Position numbers and translations under genes: made by a program. Shown here piece by piece: positions 12,974-23,336 of a DNA stretch of 64,000 bases. The DNA comes from Rhabditoides inermis (Eukaryota > Nematoda > Chromadorea > Rhabditida > Rhabditidae): assembly GCA_963966185.1 (NCBI GenBank), contig CAWZYM010000006.1:652001-716000 (forward strand), in the 5' to 3' direction. The notes under the pieces are model-generated. The model did no database searches and was not told the origin of the DNA. It worked only from the letters and a program-made list of their open reading frames with translations. Position 1 is the stretch's first letter. Each line of letters opens with the position of its first letter.

Positions 12974-14315
12974 ATTTCATTCTCTCTCTCATGTCTCTCT
13001 TTCTATCTCTCCCTCTCCCTCTTTATCTCTCTTCCTTTCTCTCTCACTCGCTCTCTCTCTCTCACTCCCTATCTCTATCTATCTTTCTATCATACCACCC
13101 TAACTAACCTCTGTCAACTTTTCTCAATGTCTTTGCTATATATGTTGATTGTGCTTGCAGATCTGGGCGTTTGGACCGGAGCGCGCCAAGAGCAACATCT
13201 TGTTCAATGCGATGGACGACTATGCGAGGAAGTCGCTGTGGGACAGTGAGTTGGCGGGAGGGGTTGTCACTGACCTGACACTTTATCGAAACCGGATGTG
13301 CGCGTAGTTAGTTGCATGTACATGTTCAATTTTGTCGGCAACCTGGAAAATTCATTGTGAAAAAAGTTCATCACATGACGGCACGCGATGAATTTTCATT
13401 TTTGTCCAAGTTTAGCGGTGATCAGATGCACAAGTTGATAACGATTACGGCAACGCGAAGGCATGATTTCACACAGTGGAGTACCTTGAGCACTGTGCCT
13501 TACAGAGTCGTGTCCCCTGTTATCACAGAGTCTTACATGGCAACTCGTAATTCCACACATCCTTGCACAATCACCCTGCAGAGTCGTGTCCGCTGTCGAT
13601 CCGCCCGCTGGACGCGTCGGTGGTGTCCGGGTGGGAGCTGTTCGCGGGTTCGGGTCCCCTGTGTCAGGAGTGCATGCGCGGAGTGGCTGTTGTGGTCGAG
13701 GAGTGGAAGGCGGACGAGGAGGTAGAAGAGGGGAGGAGAGGGGGAGGCATGATATGGTTCACTCATATAAAATCACTCATATGAACCTACCTTGTAAGAA
13801 CTCTTGTTCTTGTGAGATGTTTGTGGGCATGATGTGATGGATGTGTACATATTGTAGCTCGTAGCGCGACAAGAGGTGCGGGGGAGGAGGTTCTAACCTG
13901 TAACACTGTGTGTGTGTGTGTGTTCAGGACTCGACCGTGACGGGTCAGATGATCCCGGCGATGAAGCAGACGTGCCGGGTGGCGGCGGAGAAGCAGGCGC
14001 TGCGACTGGTGGCCGCCATGTACAGGTGAGGAGGTGGAGTTGACGTCAGCCGGCGGTTGGGTGTGAGAGAGAGAGAGGGATGGTGCAGGGGCCACTGATG
14101 AAGCGCAGTGAACGTTGTGGAGTGTGGTGTAAATGAGGAGAGTGGAAAGGATCAGATGTTCAGATGAGGGAAGTGGAAAGGGGAAGAAAAAGTTTGCTAG
14201 AACCTAGACTACACCTACAAGGACCCATGTGTTTCAGCTGTGTGGTGAACACTGCGAGTCAGGCGCTCGGCAAGGTGCACACTGTGCTGGCGCAGAGGAA
14301 GGCAAAGGTTTGTCG

Positions 14316-14346
<31 letters not shown>

Positions 14347-15060
14347 AAGTGCTTCCGTTCAGGTATTGTACGAGGACATTGACGAGGCCACGGGTCTGTT
14401 CGCTGTGACGGCGCTGCTTCCCGTGGTTGAGTCGTTCGGATTCTGCGAGAGCCTGAGAAAGAGGTATGGGGAGGGGAAGGGAGGAAGAGAGAGAGGGGGA
14501 GAGAGGGAGGGAGGGGGAAAGCGAGAAAGAGAGAGAGAGAGATTCTGTAATTCGAGTTAGGAGTTGGATATTGAGAGTGTGGATACGGATAGACAGTATA
14601 GCCTGCGCCAGAGTGATAGTTTTCGATCTAGAGATGATCGTCTGCCTCTCTTGTTTTGCGCGCTATTTCCGAGAGCTGACTCTCCGTCTTTCTCTGATCT
14701 ACCCCACCGCGCGCAACTTATTGCGAGCATAGGAGCTATATGGTCTATGTCGTTTTCAGGACGAGTGGCCTGGCAAGCGGACAGCTCACGTTCAGCCACT
14801 GGCAGATTATCGATGAGGTGAGACGATCTTTTTTTTTAAGTTTGTTTATCAACAGATTCAAGTTATACAAGTCGATCTAGCCGTCTGCTTACAAGGGGTC
14901 CATCGTTGAATGTAATGAATTTGAATCAAATGACGTCACAGGCTTCTGACTAGTGTGTTGTGTGTAGGGAAACTAGCTGCTCACCGAGCTGTCGAGAATT
15001 GTTTCGGTCGAGTCGCGTGGACGAATTCGTGAAGCGTTCCAATTTGATTGAATGAATGAC

Positions 15061-15132
<72 letters not shown>

Positions 15133-16153
15133 GGGAATCTATCTGTCTTTTCAGGACCCGCACTGGGTGCCGACGACGGAGGAGGAGATGGAGGAGTACG
15201 GAGTCAAGGGCGACTCGCCCAACCATGCCAGAGGGTGAGAGAGAGGGGGGGAGATAGATAGAGAGAGAGGAGGGGAGGATGCGGAACGAGTAGGATGATG
15301 TGCTGATGTGGCACTGTCGTGTTAGTCATACGACGTTTTGTATTTGCAATTTGCTTGATGAATTTCATTGACAGTGAATGGGGAAATGCAGGGTGGGAAT
15401 GGAACGAGGTTTGTTAGAGTTTGTAGCAAATCGTCTCATCTCGTCCAGATGTGCGTGTTTTTTTGTGAGATTGTGATCGTTCACACTGAGTTTGGTTGGT
15501 TATGTGAGTGTAATGACTTGTGTGACATTATGATAATCTCTTCGAGAATCGTTCTCTGACGATTGCTTCTCAAAAAGTGTATGCGCATATGGGATGAGGA
15601 TTTGCGTTGTGTCGTCATTCGGCATGTCTTCTATGAAGTATAGTAGCGAAGAAGAGTTGAGGGAGGCGAGGGAAATGTTAGATGTGTAGTGAGAACAGAT
15701 GTTGACAACGGCGTGAGCCTCTTATGTCTCGTATCATATTTCTATAAGCTAGTGTTTGACGAGAGTGTCTGTAGTATGTTCGCCATGATAACTGGCATGC
15801 GTTGAATGAGATGATGGAAAAAGAGATTTCATGAGTTCGGTTATTTCACGCATACGCTTAACTTCCATTGAAGTGTTCGTCCCACTGATACTTGCGCGTG
15901 GAAGAATTAAAAAGTGATCTGGAATGGCGGGGTCTGCTAGCATTGTGTGTGGGATGGTGTTGAATGTGTTATGGTGACATATCGGGTTGCCAGGTGTTAC
16001 GAGGTTGTGTTTAGTATGATGCCAAATGAGCCAGCTGAACCGATGTGTGCTTGCAGGTACATGGACGCTGTGCGCAGACGCAAGGGACTGCCGACAGACG
16101 ACGTCCTTGTTGTGTCGGCAGAGAAGCAGAGGAACCTGAAGAAGAACAAGTAG
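5820..16153 (+). CDS. efl1: EFL1 / Ria1-type ribosome-maturation GTPase
   Basis: This cytosolic EF-2-like GTPase works with SBDS to release eIF6 from pre-60S subunits. Thirty exons join in frame to 888 aa: 5820-5858, 6082-6184, 6259-6329, 6654-6734, 6792-6842, 7105-7196, 7417-7504, 7858-7941, 8228-8319, 8672-8729, 9055-9198, 9338-9469, 9771-9903, 10140-10271, 10959-11047, 11317-11384, 11520-11595, 11791-11852, 12056-12149, 12235-12297, 12399-12478, 12744-12849, 13161-13245, 13582-13721, 13928-14025, 14238-14307, 14363-14463, 14760-14817, 15155-15234, 16057-16153. G1 AHVDHGKT is at residues 26-33, switch RGITMK follows, G3 DSPGH at 88-92, G4 NKLD at 142-145. The C-terminal [15 protein letters not shown] block separates EFL1 from EF-2. 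Human EFL1 is about 1,120 aa; the shorter length suggests a reduced insertion in the middle domains. Probably second in an operon after the TMEM98-like gene. Confidence 0.95.
14590..14750 (+). repeat. Dispersed repeat, copy in an EFL1 intron
   Basis: This stretch of about 160 bp carries TATAGCCTGCGCCAGAG at one end. Inside is a block with CGAGAGCTGACTCTCCGTCTT and ACCCCACCGCGCGCAACTTA-like sequence. It recurs in reverse orientation at 60353-60515 and 60765-60930, and partly at 59786-59850, always in an intron. The ends (TATAG... and ...GCTATA) are weakly inverted. No coding capacity was seen, so it is a non-autonomous element of unknown class. Confidence 0.75.
15059..15131. repeat. (TGAT)n microsatellite in an EFL1 intron
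   Basis: About 18 tandem copies of the tetranucleotide TGAT (GATT/ATTG frames) lie in the intron before exon 29. Shorter runs of the same unit recur at 18812, 19822 and 20361, so it is a common simple repeat here. Confidence 0.9.
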
Positions 16154-16312
16154 ACGGGCGAGTGCCCCCGATGTTATACACGTTATCTAGTTGATTCAAG
16201 TGCACTCGAATATTTGAGTTTTGTTGTTAGTGTTGATTGCCGCGACTTTGTTATTTTTGTTTCGTTACCGTTGTTGAACTATGTTTTGTTGATGTTTGAC
16301 GAGAGGTTTATA

Positions 16313-16318
16313 AATAAA
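16313..16318 (+). terminator. AATAAA poly(A) signal, EFL1
   Basis: A canonical AATAAA lies 160 nt after the EFL1 stop codon within TTTATAAATAAAATTTTGG. It marks the probable end of the transcript. Confidence 0.7.
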
Positions 16319-17480
16319 ATTTTGGTCGTTTTGGTTCTTCATCATGTTATCTGAGAAAAGGCTATTTGCTGATTGATCGTCTTTTTTCATTCGAGGACAA
16401 CTACAGAATACTCTGTAGCTTATATTGTAATGAAGTGCGCGAGCAAAGGGTGAAGAGCGGTCCTTTGTTTGCGGATCATTATCTAACCACCGCTCGCCCT
16501 ATCAGCCAGCGCACCAGCACATCACACAATCGTAATCGCACTGACATGCAAGGTAATCTCTCGCATTTTACTTTTGCACGATCAAATTGAGAGAAAAATG
16601 CGGAGGTAACCATGACGACTTTTGTATTGATGATAGCGCAGTGAGAACTATAGCAACGAGGAAGAGGCGCAGGTAATACAGGAGCCGACAGCGGAATCCT
16701 CCAGCGTTGTACTTTGTAGCCTAGAAAACGAAACAGCGCACGGGATAGGGAGAGCGCAGACGGAAAGTGCGTCGCGGCGCGTGCGGATCGATGGCGCGGC
16801 GCGGTCGCGGGCCGGGCCAGCCCTGCTCACACCAAACTACTCGAGCATTCCCGCCCGGCCCGGCACCACCCTACAATCTCATCCCACTGCCGCAGAGAGA
16901 GAGGAGAGAGTGAGGGAACAGAGGAGTGAGTGAGGGTGCACGCGAACTCACTCCTGCAGTTGCTGCAACACTACTACTACTTCTACTACTTCTACTACTA
17001 CTTCTAACCACTTCTATATATTCCACTAATCTACGACACGCTCGCATGGATCTCAGTGAGTTCTTTTGTTTCGTTTCCGGGTTTCGTTTCCGTCCGCACG
17101 CGATTCGTGTTCGTATCGGGTTGCATTGAATGTTGTTTCCTGCGCGGTGTGTGTGCGGATATGAGAATATAACTGATCAATTTTGCAATAATGATTGATC
17201 GTGTCGTGTGTTTGATTTGGGCAGCGTGTTGGCAGCATATAGGGGCGCTGCGCTGAATGAAAGCAAACGAGAGAGAGAGGGGGGAGCTAGAGAACACGAT
17301 GTGCGCTAGCGTGCTGCGATGAGAGCGTACCACAAAACACGGAAACGAAATCCTGCCCACACGTGAGCTTTCATAGTTGATTGCCAACGATCGATTCGCC
17401 TGTTTCTTCCTGGAGAATGAGAGCGAGCCGAAACTCTCGGACAGCGGCGATAACAAGCCGCGTGCTCCTCGGATCTGATT

Positions 17481-17490
17481 ACTGATAAGA
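17481..17490 (+). promoter_or_regulatory. GATA-factor site upstream of nuclear receptor 1
   Basis: ACTGATAAGA matches the extended site bound by nematode intestinal GATA factors of the ELT-2 type. It lies 180 bp before the proposed start codon. HNF4-type receptors are often intestinal in nematodes, so the site is plausible, but one 10-bp match is weak evidence. Confidence 0.35.
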
Positions 17491-17670
17491 CACATCACAC
17501 TCTCTTGGCAAACACATTGATGTTGATTATTCGCAACACAACAAGCGTGACGCGCAATGATATGGGCTGGTGGAGTGCTGATTGCAAAGTGCAACGCACA
17601 TGTGTGTGTGGTGGAGCGATGTTGATCAGGAATGCCGCGCTCGCCAAATAGTTGTCGTTCACTCGCGGCG

Positions 17671-20600
17671 ATGAGCGCTTTCTATACGGCGTCTGCCGAG
17701 ATGAGCTGGGACTTTGCACCCGACTCGTCCTACGCTCCGGAATCCTACTTTGCGTTCGGCGAGGGCGCTGTGGGCGAGTTCTTCGGAGAGCTGTCGGGCT
17801 CTTCCGGCTATGCGAGCAGCTCGTCCTCATTATCATCATCCCTCTCCACCTGCCTCTCACCTCCCACCGATTGGAGCCTGCGCGGAGGTACGGAATTGAC
17901 CGTAGGCAATCCCCTCTGCGCGTTTGATCTCAAATCCCATAATCACACGCAAGCCCAAATGGTTTAGGCACGGATTGAAATGTCGGTTCTTGCCATTTGT
18001 GCTGGATGATCCTGATTGTGCCGAGATTATAGATTGTCATTTTGCTCTCTCGCACATGTATAGTGCAGAGTGCACATTTGCAGAAGATTGAAGAATGAGA
18101 TGCAAGTGTTTTAATTTTGTAAACCACATGGTAGACATAATGTTTTGCGGATTGAGTTCTGACATGCTTCACACAGCATAAGTGGTGCAGATCGCCTGGA
18201 GTCTGGCGGGGCAGGATTCTGATTTCCCCCGAGCCAAAGGCTACATTAGAAACGGCTCATAATTGTGCCGGTGCCAAGGGCGCTTGTGCGTGCGCTCACA
18301 TCGGCAACTTCTAAACGACTGATCTGTCAATGGGGTAATGTACACGGCGTCGTGTTCAAGGCGTGGTCAGTCTCTTCGGAAACGGTTTTTGAAGTAGTTA
18401 GAAAGGATTCGCAAATAGTTTGAAGTGGTTGGGGGCATTTCGGAGGTAGTTGGGAGTAGTTGGAAGGCAAGTTGGGAGGCATTTTGGAGGTAGTTGGGAG
18501 GCATTTTGGCAGTAGTTTGAAGATACTGACCGCTACTTCAGTCGACCCGTGCGCGGAGCCGTGCGCAGTGTGCGGCGACAAGTCCACCGGCACCCACTAC
18601 GGAGTCGTCAGCTGCAACGGATGCAAGGTACTGTACAAATCGTGTCGGGACCAAATTTGTCTTGTCCAGTTTCAGAGTGACTGTATCTGATTTTGGCAAA
18701 ATTTAGGGATTCTTCCGGCGCACGATCCTGCGCAACCAAAAGTTCACCTGCCGCTTCAACAAGCAGTGCGTCATTGATAAGGTATATCGTGTGAATGATA
18801 AGTTATTGATTGATTGATTGAATATAGAACTTCCGCTGCGCGTGCCGCTACTGCCGATTCCAGAAATGCGTCGCCGTTGGAATGAAGCGCGAAGGTTAGT
18901 TGTGTTTAGTATATAGTTACCAGTTTGCTGCCCTGTTTTGAGCAGTTCTTTGCCTCTAGAGTTCTTGTCGCGACGTTTCCACATGCGTACTGAGAGAGAG
19001 GTCGCTTTGCATTTTCCATGTCTGTTCACCTATGCAAAATTTTCTCGAATATACCAACAACTCGTTATCATCGTCGACGTTTGATCGTTGCTATGTGTTT
19101 TGTGTTGATCGTCCCCTATCACGTTGTTCGCCGTATCATTATTATCGCCTTATCATTATGATGACCAGATGTGTGCGCGAATTTTCTGATTAGAGGTGCC
19201 GCGATGCTGATACCTACTCGCGGAAACATGTTGTCAGTGATGGGAAGGGGACACAGATCGTATACCACTGGCCGCAGGTGCCCTTTTGTAACCTGTATGC
19301 TAGGGTGTTGTGGCCCCCTGTCTTTGACTGGGGACAGTTGGTTTGTGTCGCGGGTACCTGGCTCTAATGTTAAGAGTTGTGAGCACTTAAGTTACGGTCC
19401 GAATACCCCCGAAACACTTTGGAATGACCGCACCTTTACTAGTCATGTTGATATGTGAGTCCATGCTCTCGTTTTTCAGCGATCCAGTTTGAGCGGGATG
19501 GAATGAGCGCTGGAACTGGAGGTATGCCCCAGGGCACGAACGGAATGCCGGCCTCGAGTGAGTAATAATTATTTATACGGTTTTTAAGAACACGTGAAAT
19601 ACAATAATGTAAAGAGAGAGATGGTAACAAGATAAAACGAATAGGGTGAAAACCAATTTTCTCCAGTCAGAGTGAAGAGTGAATATGACACCACAATCAC
19701 AGTGATAGGATACTTGGTAGCATAGTGGATGGATTCGATGATTATCTGAATCATCACATGTTGATTCAATGATTATGTGAAACAGAGAGCAATCAATCAT
19801 GTATCCAGAATCGCTATATCCTGATTGATTGATTGATTGATTTTGATTGATTGTTAGAGAGCCTGTGGATTGGATCGGGAGTGACTATGCGTATTGCAGT
19901 GATGATGGGCGAGAGTAGTCCGAAGCGGGCGCGGCGCGACAGCCCGCCGAGTGAGAGCGGCAGCGGCGGGGGCGGGAGTGGCGAGGGAGTGAACGCCATC
20001 ATCGACAACCTCATGGAACTGGAGGCGCGCGTTAACACGGTGAGGGGGAGGAGAGGGAGAGAGAGAGAGAGAGGGGAGGGAGGGAGGGAGGGTGAGAGAG
20101 AGAGAGGGGAGGGAGGGAGGGAGGGTGAGAGAGAGAGATACGATCATTGCTGGTCTACAATGCCGAGTTTGTCAGGAGATGTGCGTGCGCTACCGCTCGT
20201 CGGTGATCACGTCTGCCTCATCGCCGGCCGAAGACGCGTCTTCTGCGGGAGGGGAGGGAGGAGGGGGCGGGCAGCAGCCGCGCGCCGCCTCCTCGGCCGG
20301 ATCAAACGCCAGCGCGCCTGGTTCGGGGGCGGATGGAGCCAAGGTTGGTTGAGCGATCGATCGATTGATTGATTGATTCATTTATCGATTTGCAGCACGA
20401 CGAGTTGAACGAGATCAGCCGCACCACCCTCCTGCTCATGGTCGAGTGGGCCAAGAACCTCGCGCCCTTTCCCGACCTCAGCATGGACGATAAGGTGGGG
20501 GTGGTGAGATTTGCGTCTCGTTGTGCGGTGTGGTGAAAGTGTGTTTTGCAGATCATTCTGCTCAAGAACTACGCGCCCCAGCACCTCATTCTCATGCCGG

Positions 20601-21509
20601 CGTTTCGCTCACCGGACACTACAAGGGTGAGTGGATGGACCCATGGGACAATGTCTATGTCACCCAAACACCACTTGCAGGACCGTCTGATTGAGCAAGT
20701 CAATGTGAATATGAATGAAAACAAACTAGTTTTCTTGGGTTTCAAGTGGTTTTCATGGTGACTACTTTTAGGTGTGCCTGTTCAACAACACGTACGCGGG
20801 CAAGGAGCAGGCCGGAGAGCTGAACGGCTTTGCGGCGTTCAAGACGAGCAATATCACGCCCAGGGTGAGGGGGGAACAGGAATGAACGAGCGAATGATTG
20901 CGAGAAGAGCAACAGAGAGACGCAGGGGGATATGGGATGGCTAGAGGGATTGGGATGGCCGCGTTTAAGACGGGCAATATCACGCCCAGGGTGAGGGAGG
21001 AGTGGGGATGGACAGATGTGAATGTGATAGTGTACCGCCGATGATATGAGCAAGATAGTAGGGAATGAAGACGGAGTATAAATTCATGCTCGCAGCGGTG
21101 AGGGAGGAGAGCCCATGGTGAGGTGGATGGAGGGGATGGACAAGGGAATGACACTGCATAGAGTGCATTATGGGAATTACAGTCACTGCCAATGAGATAA
21201 GCGAGAGAGAGTGACATCAGAGTGCCAGGGTTCGAAGGTAGTGTGGTAGAATAAAGATTGGTCGTGACATAAAAGACGGGAGGGAATCGTGGTAGAATGA
21301 AGACGGGGTAGAAGGAGGGAGGAGTAGAGATTCAAAAATAGAGAAGCAGTGACAAGTAATCGATATGAAATCTCGTAAGGTTCTGGACGAGATCGTGTGG
21401 CCGATGCGGCAGCTGCGGATGCGCGAGCAGGAGTTTGTCTGCCTCAAGGCGCTCGCCTTTCTTCATCCCGAGGCGAAGGTGCGCGGTCGGGTCTCTGTCT
21501 CTGTCGCTG

Positions 21510-21585
<76 letters not shown>

Positions 21586-22810
21586 ACCCTCCCCCCTGCA
21601 GGGTCTGGCCCCATCGACGCAGACGTTGATCCGCGAGGCTCGCAATCGTGTGCTCAAGGCGCTCTACGCGTTCATCGTCGACCAGACGCCAGAGGAGGCG
21701 CCGACGAGGTGGGTATAGCAAGTGGGGGAGGTGTAGTACTAGTATGCCATCCGTTCCTGCCGTCTTCTCATCTTCGAGTTTGCGTACGATTGTTGACTTC
21801 TGCACAGACATTGAGTGTACTAGGACTACTAGGCTGTTTTGTAGTCCTCACTATCGTATCGTACTTTTTCTCAACACTCTCCTCTCTCCTCTCTCTTTAT
21901 CCTCATCTCTTACTCCAATCTCAATTATGAAACTTTCATGAAAATGTCGTAAAGGCACTATTTGATCACTGATATTTAAGAGAGAATAGAGAAAAGTGGA
22001 GTAGAGCACTTTGGCGATCTCTTATCTCTCACTTCCGTGATAGACTTTGTTTTCTGGTGAACGGGGTTTTCTCTAGTTTGGAGCTGATAAAAAACAATAT
22101 ATCTCGTGTGACTCTGTCCAGAGGTACGCGCGAGGCAGAGTGTAGCCAAGAATGTGCGGAATCTACAGTATTGAAAGTACAGTATTTGAATTTTGAAAAT
22201 ACAGTATTCGTCTTTCAGGTACGGTAACATTCTGCTTCTCGCACCGGCTCTCAAGGCGCTCACGCAGCTGCTCATTGAGAACATGACCCTCACCAAGTTC
22301 TTTGGACTCGCCGAGGTGAGAGAGGGAAAGAAAGAGAGAGAGAGACTGAAAAAGGGTAGCGAGAGAAAGGGAGAAAGAGAGAAAGAGAGAGACAGAGAGA
22401 CAGAGACAGTGCTTACCGTACCCTCTCAGGTGGACTCGTTGCTGTCCGAGTTTATCCTGGACGACATCAACGACCACTCGTCTGCCCCCGTGAACCTGCA
22501 GGCGCACCTGCAGTCCTCGGCTTTCTCCTCGCCCACCACCTCCTCTCCAGTCGGCATGGGCGGCGCGTTCCAGCCGGCGTCTACCGCCTCCTCCTCCTCC
22601 TCTGCCCCCGCCTTCCCCGCAGGCTTTGTCGCCACATCCTCGCAGCAGCCGCTCAACCCGCTGTCGAATCTCGTCCCGAACCTCGGTCTCCTGGGGGCGA
22701 GTCTCAATGGCGGCTCGCTGGACGTGGCCCAGTTGAACATGGCGAATATGATGGCGGCGGGGCTGGTGCCCAAGTCGGAGGCAGACCCCAAGCACATGAC
22801 CATATTGTAG
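17671..22810 (+). CDS. HNF4-type nuclear hormone receptor 1
   Basis: Fourteen exons join in frame to 593 aa: 17671-17887, 18542-18627, 18707-18781, 18828-18894, 19480-19557, 19900-20039, 20176-20343, 20396-20494, 20552-20626, 20772-20864, 21380-21478, 21602-21708, 22219-22315, 22430-22810. An in-frame ATG at 17632 would add 13 aa. The N-terminus is Ser-rich. The two-zinc-finger DNA-binding domain begins at CAVC (residue 80), with P-box CNGCKG instead of the usual HNF4 CDGCKG. The ligand-binding domain (about 278-475) has HNF4-like blocks [23 protein letters not shown] and [17 protein letters not shown] Ser/Pro/Ala-rich F-like tail of about 115 aa follows. Nuclear transcription factor; family members act in fat and xenobiotic metabolism. 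The acceptor before 21380 (CGTAAG) is weak, and the one before 18542 is the end of a repeat element. Confidence 0.88.
18362..18541 (+). mobile_element. Acceptor-carrying TIR element in receptor 1 intron 1
   Basis: It starts GTGGTCAGTCTCTTCGGAAAC and ends TACTGACCGCTACTTCAG, an imperfect inverted pair. The inside is a degenerate minisatellite of GGAGGTAGTTGGGAGGCATTTT-like units. Its last bases are exactly the 3' splice site of the first DNA-binding-domain exon (18542). The same end serves as acceptor in a GT14 gene at 56889. No transposase is present, so the element is non-autonomous. Confidence 0.8.
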
Positions 22811-23336
22811 AGAGAGACGTGGGTAGCGATTGTGATTTTCGTGTGTGTACCTCGTTTTTGTTTTGTTTCCCGCGGATGCATTCAAAATGTTTTATCCTGT
22901 TCACCCCCTATTAATAAGTAATTGTTTTGTTGTGGTTATCGTCGTGAGCTCGTGTACTGTTTGTGTGTGGGTGTGTATGTGTGAAGATGTGTGATTATTT
23001 TCGAAATGAACATGAGTATAAACACTTTTGCACTGTGTCTCTGTGTGTGCACTCTGCAATCTTGTGAGTGAATTGAAAGACGGTGTCACATGCCTGGGTA
23101 TCGATTGAGTGAGCGACTGGCGTGATCGGCGACCGCGGGAAACAGCTGATAGTGAGATGGAGAGGGGATGATAAGGAGAGTAGAGCGACGGCGAGACGGC
23201 GAGAGCGATCGGCGTCAGAGACGCAGCGTAACCACCGGCCGGGCTGGGTGTTGCGTAGTGCACATTGTGTGTGTTGCCTCTGCAATTTTTTGCTCCCCGT
23301 TGTATCGATTGATTTTATTGATTTATTGATCCAGCC
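22811..23336. other. Spacer between the two receptor genes
   Basis: This 526-bp gap has TATTAATAAG near 22908 as the only poly(A)-like signal. It also has GT-rich sequence (22960-22985) and ends in ATTTATTGATCCAG directly before CC-ATG of the second receptor. That could be a spliced-leader acceptor. The two genes may be co-transcribed, but the gap is longer than typical operon spacing. Confidence 0.4.

Larger units (their letters stand above)
16154..17670. other. EFL1 3' UTR and upstream region of nuclear receptor 1
   Basis: After the EFL1 poly(A) signal no exon was recognised until the receptor start. The DNA is GC-rich around 16740-16870, with a (TAC/TTC)n run near 16970-17005. An ACTGATAAGA GATA-type site lies at 17481-17490. 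Non-coding exons or promoters may exist here but cannot be placed. Confidence 0.4.

Noticed and set aside
5820..16153. Translation elongation factor EF-2
   Set aside because: The G-domain is EF-2-like, but the C-terminal TSGLASGQL block and the overall sequence match EFL1.
19858..19899. Earlier acceptor (TTGTTAG) for receptor 1 exon 6
   Set aside because: It would bring an in-frame stop within nine codons. The CAG at 19899 keeps the frame.
22163..22885. 240-aa minus-strand frame
   Set aside because: It is the antisense shadow of the last exons of receptor 1. The plus strand has the HNF4-like ligand-binding domain end.
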